NCBI RefSeq assembly: GCF_001665235.1
Contig: NZ_LZSC01000011.1
Location: 1 to 64,000, forward strand
Direction: 5' to 3'
Source: Mycobacterium sp. 1100029.7
GTDB lineage: Bacteria; Actinomycetota; Actinomycetes; Mycobacteriales; Mycobacteriaceae
DNA: 64,000 bases
Below the pieces are notes generated by a model that made no database searches, had not been told where the DNA came from, and saw only the letters and a list, made by a program, of their open reading frames with translations. Of this stretch, positions 42,373-53,900 are shown piece by piece (position 1 is the first letter of the stretch; each line of letters opens with the position of its first letter). Made by a program: the position numbers and the translations under genes.

Positions 42373-44978
42373 CCCGGCGGCTCTTCGGTGGCCAGCTCCA
42401 GCACCCGGATTTCCCCGGTGCTGCCGTCCACCTCGATCAGGGCGCCCGGCGGCAGCGCCTTGGTTGCGCCTTGGACATCGACCACACACGGGAATCCGAA
42501 TTCGCGGGCCACCACGGCGGCGTGTGACATCGGCCCACCCAGTTCGGTGACCACGGCCGCGGCGTAGCAGAACGCGGCGGTGTATCCGACGTCGGTGACC
42601 TCGGCGACCAGGATCTCGCCGGGCTCGAGGTCGTCGATGGTCTCGGGCCGCACGATCCGCACCCGGCCGCGCACCCGGCCGCCGCACACCCCGACTCCGC
42701 GCAGGGTGTCCCCGCTGTTCAGGGCCGGCTCCGACGTGGTGGACGGTTCCCAGTTCCCGCTGAATACCGTCGGCACCGCGACGGTCGCCAGCCGGCGCTG
42801 TTCGGCCCGGCGCCGGGCCACCAGCTCCGCGACATCGGTCGGGAACGCATCGAGTTCGTCGATCAGCAGGTAGAACACGTCGTCGATGGTTTGGAAGATG
42901 CCGGCGTCGACCATCCGGCGCCCGTACTCGCGCAACAGCGCACGCAACACCCAGTTGGCCCGCACTACTTTGTCGCGACGCGCCTCGCGGTCGCGCAGCG
43001 CACGTGCGGCCAGCAACGCTACGGGCTTGGCCCGCAACGGAATTCGCGAGTGTTGTGGCTGCGGCGCGGCCGGCGCGGCCATCGCCCGGGCTACCATCCG
43101 GACCAGCAGTTCCGGGTCGTCGGCGTAGCTGGTGGACAGCATCTCCAGCTCCGCCGGACCGCGGTGGCCGATGAGTGCCAACTCGGCCAACACCGCGGCG
43201 TGAAACTCCGGCGCGTCGACGGCCAGCTTGTCCAGCCGCTCCCCCGGCTCGGTCAGCAATCGAGCCACGTTCGGATCACGTTGTGCGGCAACAACCAAGC
43301 GGTGCATAGCTTCCACCGATCGGGCACTGACCAGTTCGGGACCGGCCGGTGCCGAGGTGTCGCGTCCGCACAGACCACGCAGCAGCACGTTGAACGCGGC
43401 GCACAACATGAACGACGCCGACGCCAGCACCCAGCCGTGGACGACATGGTCGCGTGCCAGCACGATCAGGCTCACCAGCCGGCGATCGTCGAGTTCGTTG
43501 ACGTCGTCGGCGAGCCGCTCTAGACGGTCCACATCGGCGATGAAATCCTCGGTATCGCGGGAGGCACCGGCAGAAAGGCCCACCAGATTGATGCCGAACA
43601 CCCCGATGTTGCGTCCGTTACGCAATAGCTTTCGGGCCCAACTGGTTTCGGCCGGACGCTGCTCGCCGAAGACCGGCAGCGACGCCATGCTGGGGCCGAA
43701 GAATCCGCTGTTGCTCACGATCATCGATGGCTTGGCGAACGGCACCGTCTCGGCCATGAAGTGCGCGGAGGTGATCGCCCCGTACAACCGGTGGCCGAAG
43801 ACCGCGACGGTGCGCATCGCGATTTCGCGCTGCACCATGCCGCCCGGCCGCAGGCGCTCGGCGATGATCGCGCCGCCGGCACGCAAGCCGCGCACCGTCG
43901 CCGACGCCGAGGACGGCGAGAACGGCCCGGGCAGCGCCTCGGACAGGTTGGTGGCCAGGAAGGTCGGGAAACGCGGGTCGATCGGAGTGTCGAACTCGCC
44001 GTTGACTGCCGCGGGCCCGGCCAGTGCGGGCCGTACGCCGTCATCCGCGGCCGCGTCGACGGCCGGCAGATCCGCGATGTTGGCCAACCGCCACGGCAGT
44101 GACACCACCCGGCTTCCCAGCGTGACGCGCCCGCGCACCCCCAACGCGACGTCCTCGATGCATTCGTCGCAGCTCCACGCCGGCAAAAAATCCCACTGTT
44201 CGCGCAGCCGTGTGGTGTCCATCAGCGGCGCGGTCGTCGCCCACTGCAACTCGGCATCCGCGGCCAGTGGGCCCAGCCGCACGACCCGCCGTCTGAGCCC
44301 AGCCGCGATCTGACGCAGCGTCGGCTCGCCATCCGCAGCGAGATTGACCGGACCGCTGACAATTTCGGCGTTTACGACGGCCTGAGCGAAGAGCCGCAAC
44401 GCATCGTCGAGATGGACCACTTGCAGCCGGCGATCCGCAGCGCGCTCCGGGAACACCGGCAGCGCGAGCAGCCGGCGCACCCAGTTGTCGACATTGCGGC
44501 CCACGATCAGCGCCGCGCGCACCGCAACCCATTCGCCGCCCGAGGAGCCGAGCAGCTCCTCGACGCGGGCCTGGTGCCGCCCGTCCGCCCACACCGGGGC
44601 GGCCGCCGCGAGCTCGGTCACCGCCGCGGACCCGAGGCCGTACACATGCGGCGACGACGCGAAAACGATGCGCGCGGTGCCGGTCTCGGCCATGGCGTCC
44701 AGGACGTTGCGCGTGCCCCCGACATTGACGTCGTGGCCCAGATGTTCATCGGTGCCGAGCTGGTGCGCCCACGCGAAGTGCGCGACGACGTCCGCGCCGG
44801 CAACAGCGCGTTTGACCGCGTCCGCGTCCCGGATGTCGGCCGCGACGAAATCGGCGGCAACCGACCAGCTATCCGGACGGTGCCGGGCGATCCCGACGAC
44901 CTCGTGACCCTGGCTGAGCAACCGTGCGCTCAGGCCGCGGCCGAGCACGCCGCTGGCCCCCGTGACCGCGATCCTCAC
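42369..44978 (-). CDS. SDR/epimerase - PEP-utilising mobile domain fusion (Rv2047c counterpart)
   Basis: The 869-residue protein starts with an extended SDR domain (AVTGASGVLGRGLSARLL, about residues 1-300, NAD(P)-binding). A long helical middle part follows, and it ends with a swivelling phosphohistidine domain (TELGGPMSHAAVVAREFGFPCVVD near residue 818, His in the SHAA motif) as found in PEP synthase-like enzymes. M. tuberculosis Rv2047c has about the same length and also lies directly downstream of pks12. GTG 44978 comes 15 bases after the pks12 stop, so both are likely co-transcribed. The catalytic partner for the phospho-His is not obvious, and function is unknown. Confidence 0.85.
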   Translation of the reverse strand: MRIAVTGASGVLGRGLSARLLSQGHEVVGIARHRPDSWSVAADFVAADIRDADAVKRAVAGADVVAHFAWAHQLGTDEHLGHDVNVGGTRNVLDAMAETGTARIVFASSPHVYGLGSAAVTELAAAAPVWADGRHQARVEELLGSSGGEWVAVRAALIVGRNVDNWVRRLLALPVFPERAADRRLQVVHLDDALRLFAQAVVNAEIVSGPVNLAADGEPTLRQIAAGLRRRVVRLGPLAADAELQWATTAPLMDTTRLREQWDFLPAWSCDECIEDVALGVRGRVTLGSRVVSLPWRLANIADLPAVDAAADDGVRPALAGPAAVNGEFDTPIDPRFPTFLATNLSEALPGPFSPSSASATVRGLRAGGAIIAERLRPGGMVQREIAMRTVAVFGHRLYGAITSAHFMAETVPFAKPSMIVSNSGFFGPSMASLPVFGEQRPAETSWARKLLRNGRNIGVFGINLVGLSAGASRDTEDFIADVDRLERLADDVNELDDRRLVSLIVLARDHVVHGWVLASASFMLCAAFNVLLRGLCGRDTSAPAGPELVSARSVEAMHRLVVAAQRDPNVARLLTEPGERLDKLAVDAPEFHAAVLAELALIGHRGPAELEMLSTSYADDPELLVRMVARAMAAPAAPQPQHSRIPLRAKPVALLAARALRDREARRDKVVRANWVLRALLREYGRRMVDAGIFQTIDDVFYLLIDELDAFPTDVAELVARRRAEQRRLATVAVPTVFSGNWEPSTTSEPALNSGDTLRGVGVCGGRVRGRVRIVRPETIDDLEPGEILVAEVTDVGYTAAFCYAAAVVTELGGPMSHAAVVAREFGFPCVVDVQGATKALPPGALIEVDGSTGEIRVLELATEEPPG

Positions 44979-44993
44979 TACCCGCCTGACCTT

Positions 44994-47900
44994 CTATTCG
45001 TCGTCGTCGCTCAGCGCGGCGTTGAGCAGATCTTCAAGGTCCATATCGGCGATGTCCTTTTCCGTGCTCACCCCCGCGGTGGGCGCCTGGACGTTGCCGT
45101 CTTCGGTTGCCAACGCCAGCAACAACTCCAGCACGCCGGCCTGCCGCAGCCGTTTGACCGGAATCGAACCCACGACGCGCTGGATGTCGGCCTCGCCGGG
45201 CGCGGCGACCGAGACGCTCTGCTCCGCGGACCCGACCAGCTCCTGGTGCATGTAACCGGCCAGCGCGGCGCAGTTCGGGTAGTCGAAGATCAGCGTGGGC
45301 GACAGGGCCAGACCAGTGGCCGACTTCAACCGGTTGCGCATCTCGACGGCGGTCAGCGAGTCGAAGCCGAGCTCCTGGAACGCCCGGTCCGGGTCGATGG
45401 ACTCCGGGCTGGCGTTACCCAGCACCGTCGCGATGTTGGACCGCACCAGGTCCAGCAGCACCGCGTACTGCTCGTCCTCGGGCAGACCCTCCAGCCGTTG
45501 CAGCAGAGCGGATTTCGACTTCGCCGCGGCCAGCGAATCGTCGACCTGCCGGCGCGTGGGCGCGTTGATCAGATCCACGAACATCGGCGGCAAGGTTCCC
45601 CCGTCGAACTTGACCCGCAGCGCCGCGAGGTCGATGTGGGCGGGCATCAGGAACGGTTCGTCGACGATCAAGGCCGTGTCCATCAACTCCAACGCCTGAT
45701 CCGACGACATCGCGACGATGCCGTCCCGGCCGAACCTGGCCCGGTCGGCGGCGCCCAGCGCACCGGTCATCGCACTGGCCTGATCCCACAGGCCCCAGCC
45801 CAATGACATCGCCGGCAATCCCTCAGAGCGCCGGTGCACCGCCAATGCGTCGAGGAACGAGTTGGCAGCCGCGTAGTTGGCCTGGCCCGACGCTCCGGCC
45901 AACCCGGCCATCGACGAAAACAGCACGAACGCAGACACATCCAGATCGCGGGTCAGCTCGTGTAAGTTCCACGCACCGTCGACCTTGGCCCGCAGCACCG
46001 CATCCACCCGCTCCGGAGTCAACGAGGAAATAACGGCGTCGTCGAGCATGCCGGCGGCATGGATGACACCGGAAAGCGGCCGCTGCACCGGGATATCGGC
46101 GATCACCTTCGCCAGCGCCTCGCGGTCCGCGACATCGCATGCCACCACTTGGATTTGGGCACCGGTCGCGCTGAGCTCGGTCATCAGCTCCGCGGCCCCG
46201 GGGGCATCCAATCCGCGTCGGCTCACCAGCACCACATTGCGGGCGCCGTGCCGTGAGACCACGTGCCGAGCGAGCGCCGACCCGGCCATGCCGGTGCCGC
46301 CGGTGATCAACACGGTGCCCGAGGCCAGCCCGCTGCCCGGCCCGGTAGGCACGGTCATGACGACCTTGCCGATGTGGCGCGCCTGGCTCAGGTACCGCAA
46401 CGCCGCGGGTGCACGCCGGATGTCGAACCTGGTGACCGGCAGCGGTCGCAGCACGTCCTCGGCGAACAGTGCGACCAGCTCGTCGAGCAGTTCCCGGATG
46501 CGTTCGGGTCCCGACTCGAACAAGTCGAAGGCCCGGTAGCGGACACCGGGGTGCTCCTCGGCGACGACACCGGGCTCGCGGATGTCGGTCTTGCCCATCT
46601 CCAGGAAGATGCCGCCGGGCGCAACCAGCCGCAGCGACGCATCGACGAACTCCCCGGCCAACGAGTCCAGCACCAGATCCATTCCGGCCTTGCCGGTCCT
46701 GGCGGTGACGGCCCGGAACTTCTCCTCGAACTCGAGGGTGCGGGAATCCCCGATGTGGTCGTCGTCGAAACCCATGGCCCGCAACGTGTCCCACTTACCA
46801 CGGCTGGCGGTGGCGAACACTTCCAGTCCGAAGTGCCGGGCCAGCTGGACCGCGGCCATCCCGACGCCGCCGGCGGCGGCGTGCACCAGCACCCGCTGAC
46901 CCGGTTTGACCGCCGCCAAATCGGCCAGCGCGTAGTAGGCCGTCGCGAAAACCACCGTGGTGGTCGCGGCGGCGGTGTGCGACCAACCGGCCGGAACCTG
47001 AGCCAGCAGCCGCTGGTCGGTCGTCGCGATCGTCCCCGTGCCGTCGGGGAACAGGCCCATCACCCGGTCACCCACCGCGAAACGGCCGTCCGGCGAAGCG
47101 GTTTCGATCACCACGCCGGATGCCTCGATACCCATGACCGCCTCCGGATCTGGGTAGAGACCCAGCGCGATCATCACGTCGCGGAAGTTGGCCGCAATGG
47201 CCGACAGTGCGACCCGCACCTGGCCGGGCCCCAGCGGCGCATCGGCGTTCGGGATTCGTTCCAGCCGCAGGTTCTCGAAGGTGCCGTAGCTGCTCATGCC
47301 GACGCGCCACGGGCCATCACCCGGCGGCACCAGCAGACCGCCCACGGCCCGGCTGCCGTGCACTCGCGCGGTGTAGACCTTCGAACCGCGCAGCAGCACC
47401 TGCGGTTCGCTGGCGGCCAACACCGCGGCGACCGACTCGTCGTCGAGTGCCACGTCGGTGTCGACCAGCACGATACGGCCCGGGTGCTCGGTCTGCGCCG
47501 AGCGCACCAGGCCCCACACGGCGGCTCCGGCCAGATCGGTGATCTCTTCGGCCGGCAACGTCATCGCGCCGCGCGTCGCCACCACGAGCGTGCCCGCTCC
47601 TTCGCGGGCCAGCCACGACTGCAGCACCGGCAGCACCGCGCGGGTCGCGCCGTACACGTTCGCCAAGACGTCGTCGGCGACGGGTGTCGACTCGAACACC
47701 ACCGCGGATCGCTGTCCCTCGGCGACGTCGGCTTCCGGTGCGCCCCAGGCAGATACCGACACCGGTTGCACCGCGGACGACGGCAGTACCGACCAGTCCA
47801 GCTCGAAGAGTCGGTCCGGGCCTGAGTTCGACACGGCGGCCAGCAGCTGCTGGTCGGTCACCGGGCGGGCCACCATCGAGGCCACCGAAAGCACCGGCAG

Positions 47901-50900
47901 CCCAAGACCGTCCGCGAGCTCGATCGACACGGCCGAATCTCCCATAGGCACAATGCGTGCCCGCACGGCCGCCGCGCCCGCGGCATGCAGGGACAGTCGC
48001 TGCCAGGAGAACGGCACCAGCATCGAGCCTTCGGGAAGCTCGTCGCCGTCAGACGCCAGGATCACCGCGTGCAAGGCGGCGTCGAGCATCACCGGGTGGA
48101 CGCCGAACCCGGTCACCGACACCCCGGCGTCGGCCGGCAGCGACACTTCGGCGAATACTTCGTCGCCGCGGCGCCACATCGACGTCAGCCCCCGGAACGC
48201 GGGACCGTACCCGTATCCGCGCTCGGCCAGCCGGTCGTAGCCATCGCCCACGTCGACGGGGACCGCACCGACCGGCGGCCACGCGGACAGGTCCGCGCTC
48301 GGCTCGATCGTGCCGGCACTGAGCATGCCCTCGGCGTGCAATGCCCAACCCGAGCCGGCTTCGGCACGAGAGAACACCGACACCGCACGGGCACCCGCCT
48401 CGTCCGGGCCGCCGACCACGACCTGGATGGCAACCGAGCCGTCGGCCGGCAATACCAGGGGCGCAGCAAGATTCAGTTCGTCGACAACTCCGCAATTGAC
48501 TTCGTCGCCGGCCCGGATCACCAACTCGACGAATCCCGCGCCGGGGAACAGCACGACGCCACCCACCGCGTGGTCGTTCAACCAGGTCTGCTGGCTGGGC
48601 GACAACCGCCCGGTCAGCACCACCCCGCCCGATGCGGGCAGCTCGACAACCGCGCCGAGCAATGGGTGCTCGCTGGCGGCCAGCCCCAGTCCGGCCGCGT
48701 CGGCGGCGGCACCGTCACCGGCGAGCCAGAACCGGCGTCGCTCAAAGGTATAGGTGGGCAGCTCGACGAAATTGGCCGCGCCGATTGCGCCGCGCCAGTC
48801 GACGTCCATCCCGGAGACGAAACCTTGCGCGACCGCGGTCACCAGCGTTTCCGGCTCGGGGCGGTCCTTGCGTAGCGCGGACATCGTGATGACCGGCGCG
48901 TCGGCAAGCGTCTCTTCGATCGATGAGGTCAGCCCACTGCCCGGGCCCACCTCGAGGAAGCGGGTTGCTCCGACCGACTGTACGAAACGCACGCTGTCGG
49001 CAAAGCGCACCGCCTCGCGCACGTGACGCTTCCAGTAGCCGACCGTCGCGAAGTCGTCGCCGGCCAGCTGGCCGGTCACATTCGACACGAGCGGGATCGT
49101 CGGCTTGTTGATCGCGAGTCCGGCTGCGACGGTGCCGAATTCGTCGATCATCGGGTCCATCAGCGGCGAATGGAAGGCGTGCGAGACCGCCAGCCGGTGC
49201 ACCCGGCGGCCGGCGGCGCGGAATCGTTCGGCGATCGCGATGACCTCGTCTTCGGCACCCGAGATCACCACCGAACCGGGTCCGTTGATCGCGGCGATAC
49301 CCGCGCTGCCATTTTGGGAGGACGCCAGCAGCGGACGCACCTCGGATTCGGTGGCCTGCACGGCGACCATGGCCCCGCCCGCCGGCAGTGCCTGCATGAA
49401 ACGGCCCCGGGCCGCCACCAGAACCGCCGCGTTTTCCAGGGACAGGACGCCGGCGACGTGCGCGGCCGCCAACTCGCCGATCGAATGACCGAGCACGAAA
49501 TCGGGTCGCACGCCCCAGGATTCGAGTAGCCGGTACAGGGCGACTTCCACCGCAAACAACGCGGGCTGAACGAATTCGGTGGTGTTGAGCAGGGTTTCGT
49601 CGTGTCCCCACATCACTTCACGAAGGGGACGCAGCAGGTGCCGATCCAGTTCCGCGACGACGGTGTTGAACGCCTCTTCGAAAACCGGGTAGCCGGCGTG
49701 CAAACCCATTCCCATGCCCAGTAGCTGGGCGCCCTGGCCGGGGAAGACGAACACGGTCTTCCCGCCCTGGGTGGCGATGCCCTGCACAACGGATCCGGTG
49801 CCGCCGGAGGCCAGCTCGTCCAGGCCGGTCAGCAGCCGGTCGCGATCGGTACCCGTGATGACGGCTCGATGCTCGAAATTCGACCGGCCCGCCAACGACC
49901 ACGCCACGTCGGCGATATCGAGGTCACCGTCGGCGCGCAGCCGATCTGCCAGACGAGAAGCATGAGAACTCAACGCCGACAGTGACTTTGCCGACACCAC
50001 CCACGGCAGCACCGGCACCTTCGGGCGATCCACGACGGGTTCGGCGCCGGCGGGCGCCGACTCGATGATGACGTGGGCGTTGGTGCCGCTGATCCCGAAC
50101 GACGACACTCCGGCGCGGTGGCTGCGACCCGCAGCGGGCCACGCCCGCGCTTCGGTCAGCAACGACACCGAGCCCATCGACCAATCCACATGTGGGCTGG
50201 GCGCATCCACGTGCAAGGTGGCCGGCAGCAACTCGTGGCGCATCGCCAGCACCATCTTGATCACCCCGGCCACACCTGCGGCGGCCTGCGTGTGACCCAT
50301 GTTCGACTTGATCGAACCCAGCCAGAGCGGCTCGGCGCGGTTTTGACCGTAGGTGGCCAACAACGCTTGCGCCTCAATGGGATCGCCCAACGTGGTGCCG
50401 GTGCCATGGCCCTCCACCACGTCGACCTCGGCCGCGGACAGGCCGGCGTTGGCCAGCGCCGCGCGCACCACCCGCTGCTGGGAGGGACCATTCGGTGCGG
50501 TCAGCCCGTTGGATGCACCGTCCTGGTTGATCGCCGAGCCCCGCACCACCGCCAGCACCGGATGGCCGAGTCGGCGGGCGTCCGACAGCCGCTCGACGAC
50601 CAGCATGCCGCCGCCTTCGGAGAATCCGGTGCCGTCGGCGGCACCCGCGTAGGCCTTGCAACGCCCGTCCACCGACAGCCCGCGCATCCGGCTGAACTCC
50701 ACGAAGATATCGGGCGTGGCGTTGACGGTGACGCCGCCGGCCAGCGCGAGGTCACACTCGCCGGACCGCAGGGACTGCGCGGCCATGTGCAACGCGACCA
50801 AGGACGACGAGCACGCGGTGTCCACCGACACCGCCGGGCCCTCCAGGCCCAGCACATAGGACACCCGGCCCGAGGCGACGCTTGACGACTGCCCGGTCAG

Positions 50901-53900
50901 CCGGAAGCCCTCCGCGGTCGGTGCGGCGCCGATGCCGTAGCCCTGGGTGTACACCCCGGCGAACATGCCGGTGGCGCTGCCGCGCAGCGCGGTCGGCTCG
51001 ATCCCGGCCCGCTCCAATGCTTCCCACGCCAGTTCGAGGAACATCCGTTGCTGCGGATCCATCGCGAGCGCCTCGCTGGGCGCAATGCCGAAGAACGCCG
51101 CGTCGAAGTCCGCGACGCCGTCCACGAAACCACCGGTGCGGGTGTAGCAAGTGCCCGGGACGTCGGGGTCGGGGTTGTACACACCGGCCAGATCCCAGCC
51201 GCGATCGCTCGGGAACTCGGTGAGCACGTCCCGGCCTTGGGTCAGCATCTCCCAGAGGTCCTCGGGGGAACTGACGCCACCGGGATAACGGCACGACATG
51301 CCGACGATCACGATCGGATCGTCCCCAGTGGCCTGCGCCGCCGGCGTGTGTGTGATCTCTTGCGGGACTCCGGCGAGCTCGTTGCGGAGGTAGCCGGCCA
51401 GCCCGTTCGGCGTCGGATAGTCGAAGATCAGCGTCGGCGAAAGTGCCAGTCCCGTCGCGGTTTTCAGCCGGTTGCGCATTTCCACGGCGGTCAGCGAGTC
51501 GAAGCCCAGATCTTGGAACGCCTTGTCGGGGTCGATGGCTTCCGCGGTGGTGTTGCCCAACACCGTTGCGATGTGGGAGCGGACCAGCTCGAGCAGTACG
51601 GCGTGCTGCTCGGGTTCGGGAAGTCCGTGCAGGCGATGCGCCAACGCGGATTTCGACTTCGCGGCGGCCAGCGAGTCGTCGACCCGACGCCGGGTCGGGG
51701 CACTGAGCAGGTCGGTGAACATCGGCGGCACCGCGGTCGCGTGCGCGCGCAGTGCGGCCAGGTCGATGCGAGCGGGCGCGATGAACGGCTCGTTGACGAC
51801 CAAGGCGGTGTCGAACAATTCCATCGCCTCGTCCGACGACAGCGCCAGGATTCCGTCGCGGCCCAGCCGGGCCCGGTCGGCGGCGTCCAGGCCGCCGGTC
51901 ATGGCGCTGGCTTGATCCCACAGCCCCCAGCCCAGCGAGATCGCCGGCAGACCGTTGGCCCGACGATGCGCGGCCAGTCCGTCCAGGAACGAGTTGCCCG
52001 CCGCGTAGTTGGCCTGACCCGAGGAACCCACCAGGCCCGCCATCGACGAAAACATCACGAACGCAGCCACATCCAGGTCGCGGGTGAGCTCGTGCAGGTT
52101 CCACGCCGCGTCCACCTTGGCCCGCAACACCACGTCGACCCGTTCGGGTGTGAGCGAGGTGACCACCGCATCGTCGAGCACACCCGCGGCGTGAATCACC
52201 GCCGACAGCGGGTATTGCTCGGGGATCCCGGCGATCACCGCGGCCAGGGCCTCGCGGTCCGCCGCGTCGCATGCGATCACATTGACCCGGGCGCCGGAGG
52301 CCTCCAATTCGGCGACCAGTTCGGCGGCGCCCGCCGCATCGGGGCCGCACCGACCCAGCAACACCAGGTTGCCCACGCCGTGGCGTGCCACCAAGTGGCG
52401 GGCCAGCGTCGAACCGGCCATGCCGGTGCCGCCGGTGATCAACACGGTGCCCGACGTCCACGCGGCCGGGAGTGTCATCACGACCTTGCCGACATGGCGG
52501 GCCTGGCTCAGGTAGCGCAACGCCGTACGGGCCCGGCGCACATCGAATGTCGTCACGGGCAGCGGCCGCAGCACACCCGCCTCGAACAACCCGGCCAGCT
52601 CGAGCATCCACTCGTGCATGCGGGGTCGGCCCGGCTCGAAAAGGTCGAAGGCGCGGTAACGGACGCCCGGGTATTCCCGGGCGATCACGCCGGGGTCGCG
52701 GATATCGGTCTTGCCCATCTCCAGGAACACCCCGCCGGGCGCGACCAGCCGCAGCGACGCATCCACGAATTCGCCGGCCAGCGAATCCAGCACCAGATCC
52801 ATTCCGGCCCTGCCGGTCCTGGCGGTGACGGCCCGGAACTTCTCCTCGAACTCGAGGGTGCGGGAATCCCCGATGTGGTCGTCGTCGAAACCCATGGCCC
52901 GCAACGTGTCCCACTTACCACGGCTGGCGGTTCCGAACACCTCGAGGCCGAGATGACGGCCGAGCTGGACCGCGGCCATGCCCACCCCACCGGCGGCGGC
53001 GTGCACCAGCACCCGCTGGCCCGGCTTGACGTCGGCGAGGTGGATGAATGCCATGTAGGCGGTGGTGTAGACCGCCGAGATGGCGGCGGCCTCGGCGTAG
53101 GTCCAATCGGCGGGCTTGTGCACCAGTAGGCGGACGTCGCCGGGCACCAGGGTGCCGCTGCCGTCCGGGAAGAATCCGTAGACGGAGTCGCCGACCGCGA
53201 ATTCGGTGACTCCCGGCCCCACTTCGACCACCACGCCGGCGCCCTCGCCGCCGAGCAGCGCGTCGTGGGTGAACATGCCCAGGGTGATCATGACGTCACG
53301 GAAGTTGGTGGCGATGGCGCGCAGTGCCACGCGAACCTGTCCGGGCTGCAGCGGCGCACCGGCGTTGGGAACCGGCTCGAGCTGCAGGTTCTCGAAAGTG
53401 CCTGCGCTGCTGATGCCCAATCGCCAGGGTCCGTCGGCGGGGGGCACCAGAAGGCCCTCGACGGCGCGACTGCCGTGCACGCGTGCGACGTAAAGCGTTG
53501 CGCCACGAAGCAATACCTGCGGCTCGCCGGCGGCCAACACAGCGGCGGTCGTGTCATCGTCAAGGGGCGCATCGGAATCCACCAGCACGATGCGGCCGGG
53601 ATGTTCGGTCTGCGCCGAGCGCACCAAGCCCCATACCGCGGCGCCGGCCAGGTCGGTGATGTCCTCACCCGGCAGACCCACGGCACCGCGGGTGGCGACC
53701 ACCAGGACTCCGGCGTCGCTCTCGGTCAGCCAGGACTGCACGGCAGCCAATACCCGGTGGGTACGCTCGCGACTACCGGTCACCGGATCATGTTCAGAGG
53801 CAACGGATTCCAGTAGCTGATACACCGGTGCCGGATCGGTACCGGTGGCGGCCGCAGCCGGCGACCAGACCACCTCGAACAGCCGGTCCGGGCCAGGGCT

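Noticed and set aside
46691..52931. Identical 121-base copies as a mobile element or CRISPR-like repeat
   Set aside because: They lie at equivalent positions of the two PKS modules and are coding in frame.
51048..53129. 693-codon open frame opposite pks12
   Set aside because: Antisense shadow of the polyketide synthase with Arg/Gly/His-rich composition; a similar one lies at 46263-47825. High third-position GC explains both.
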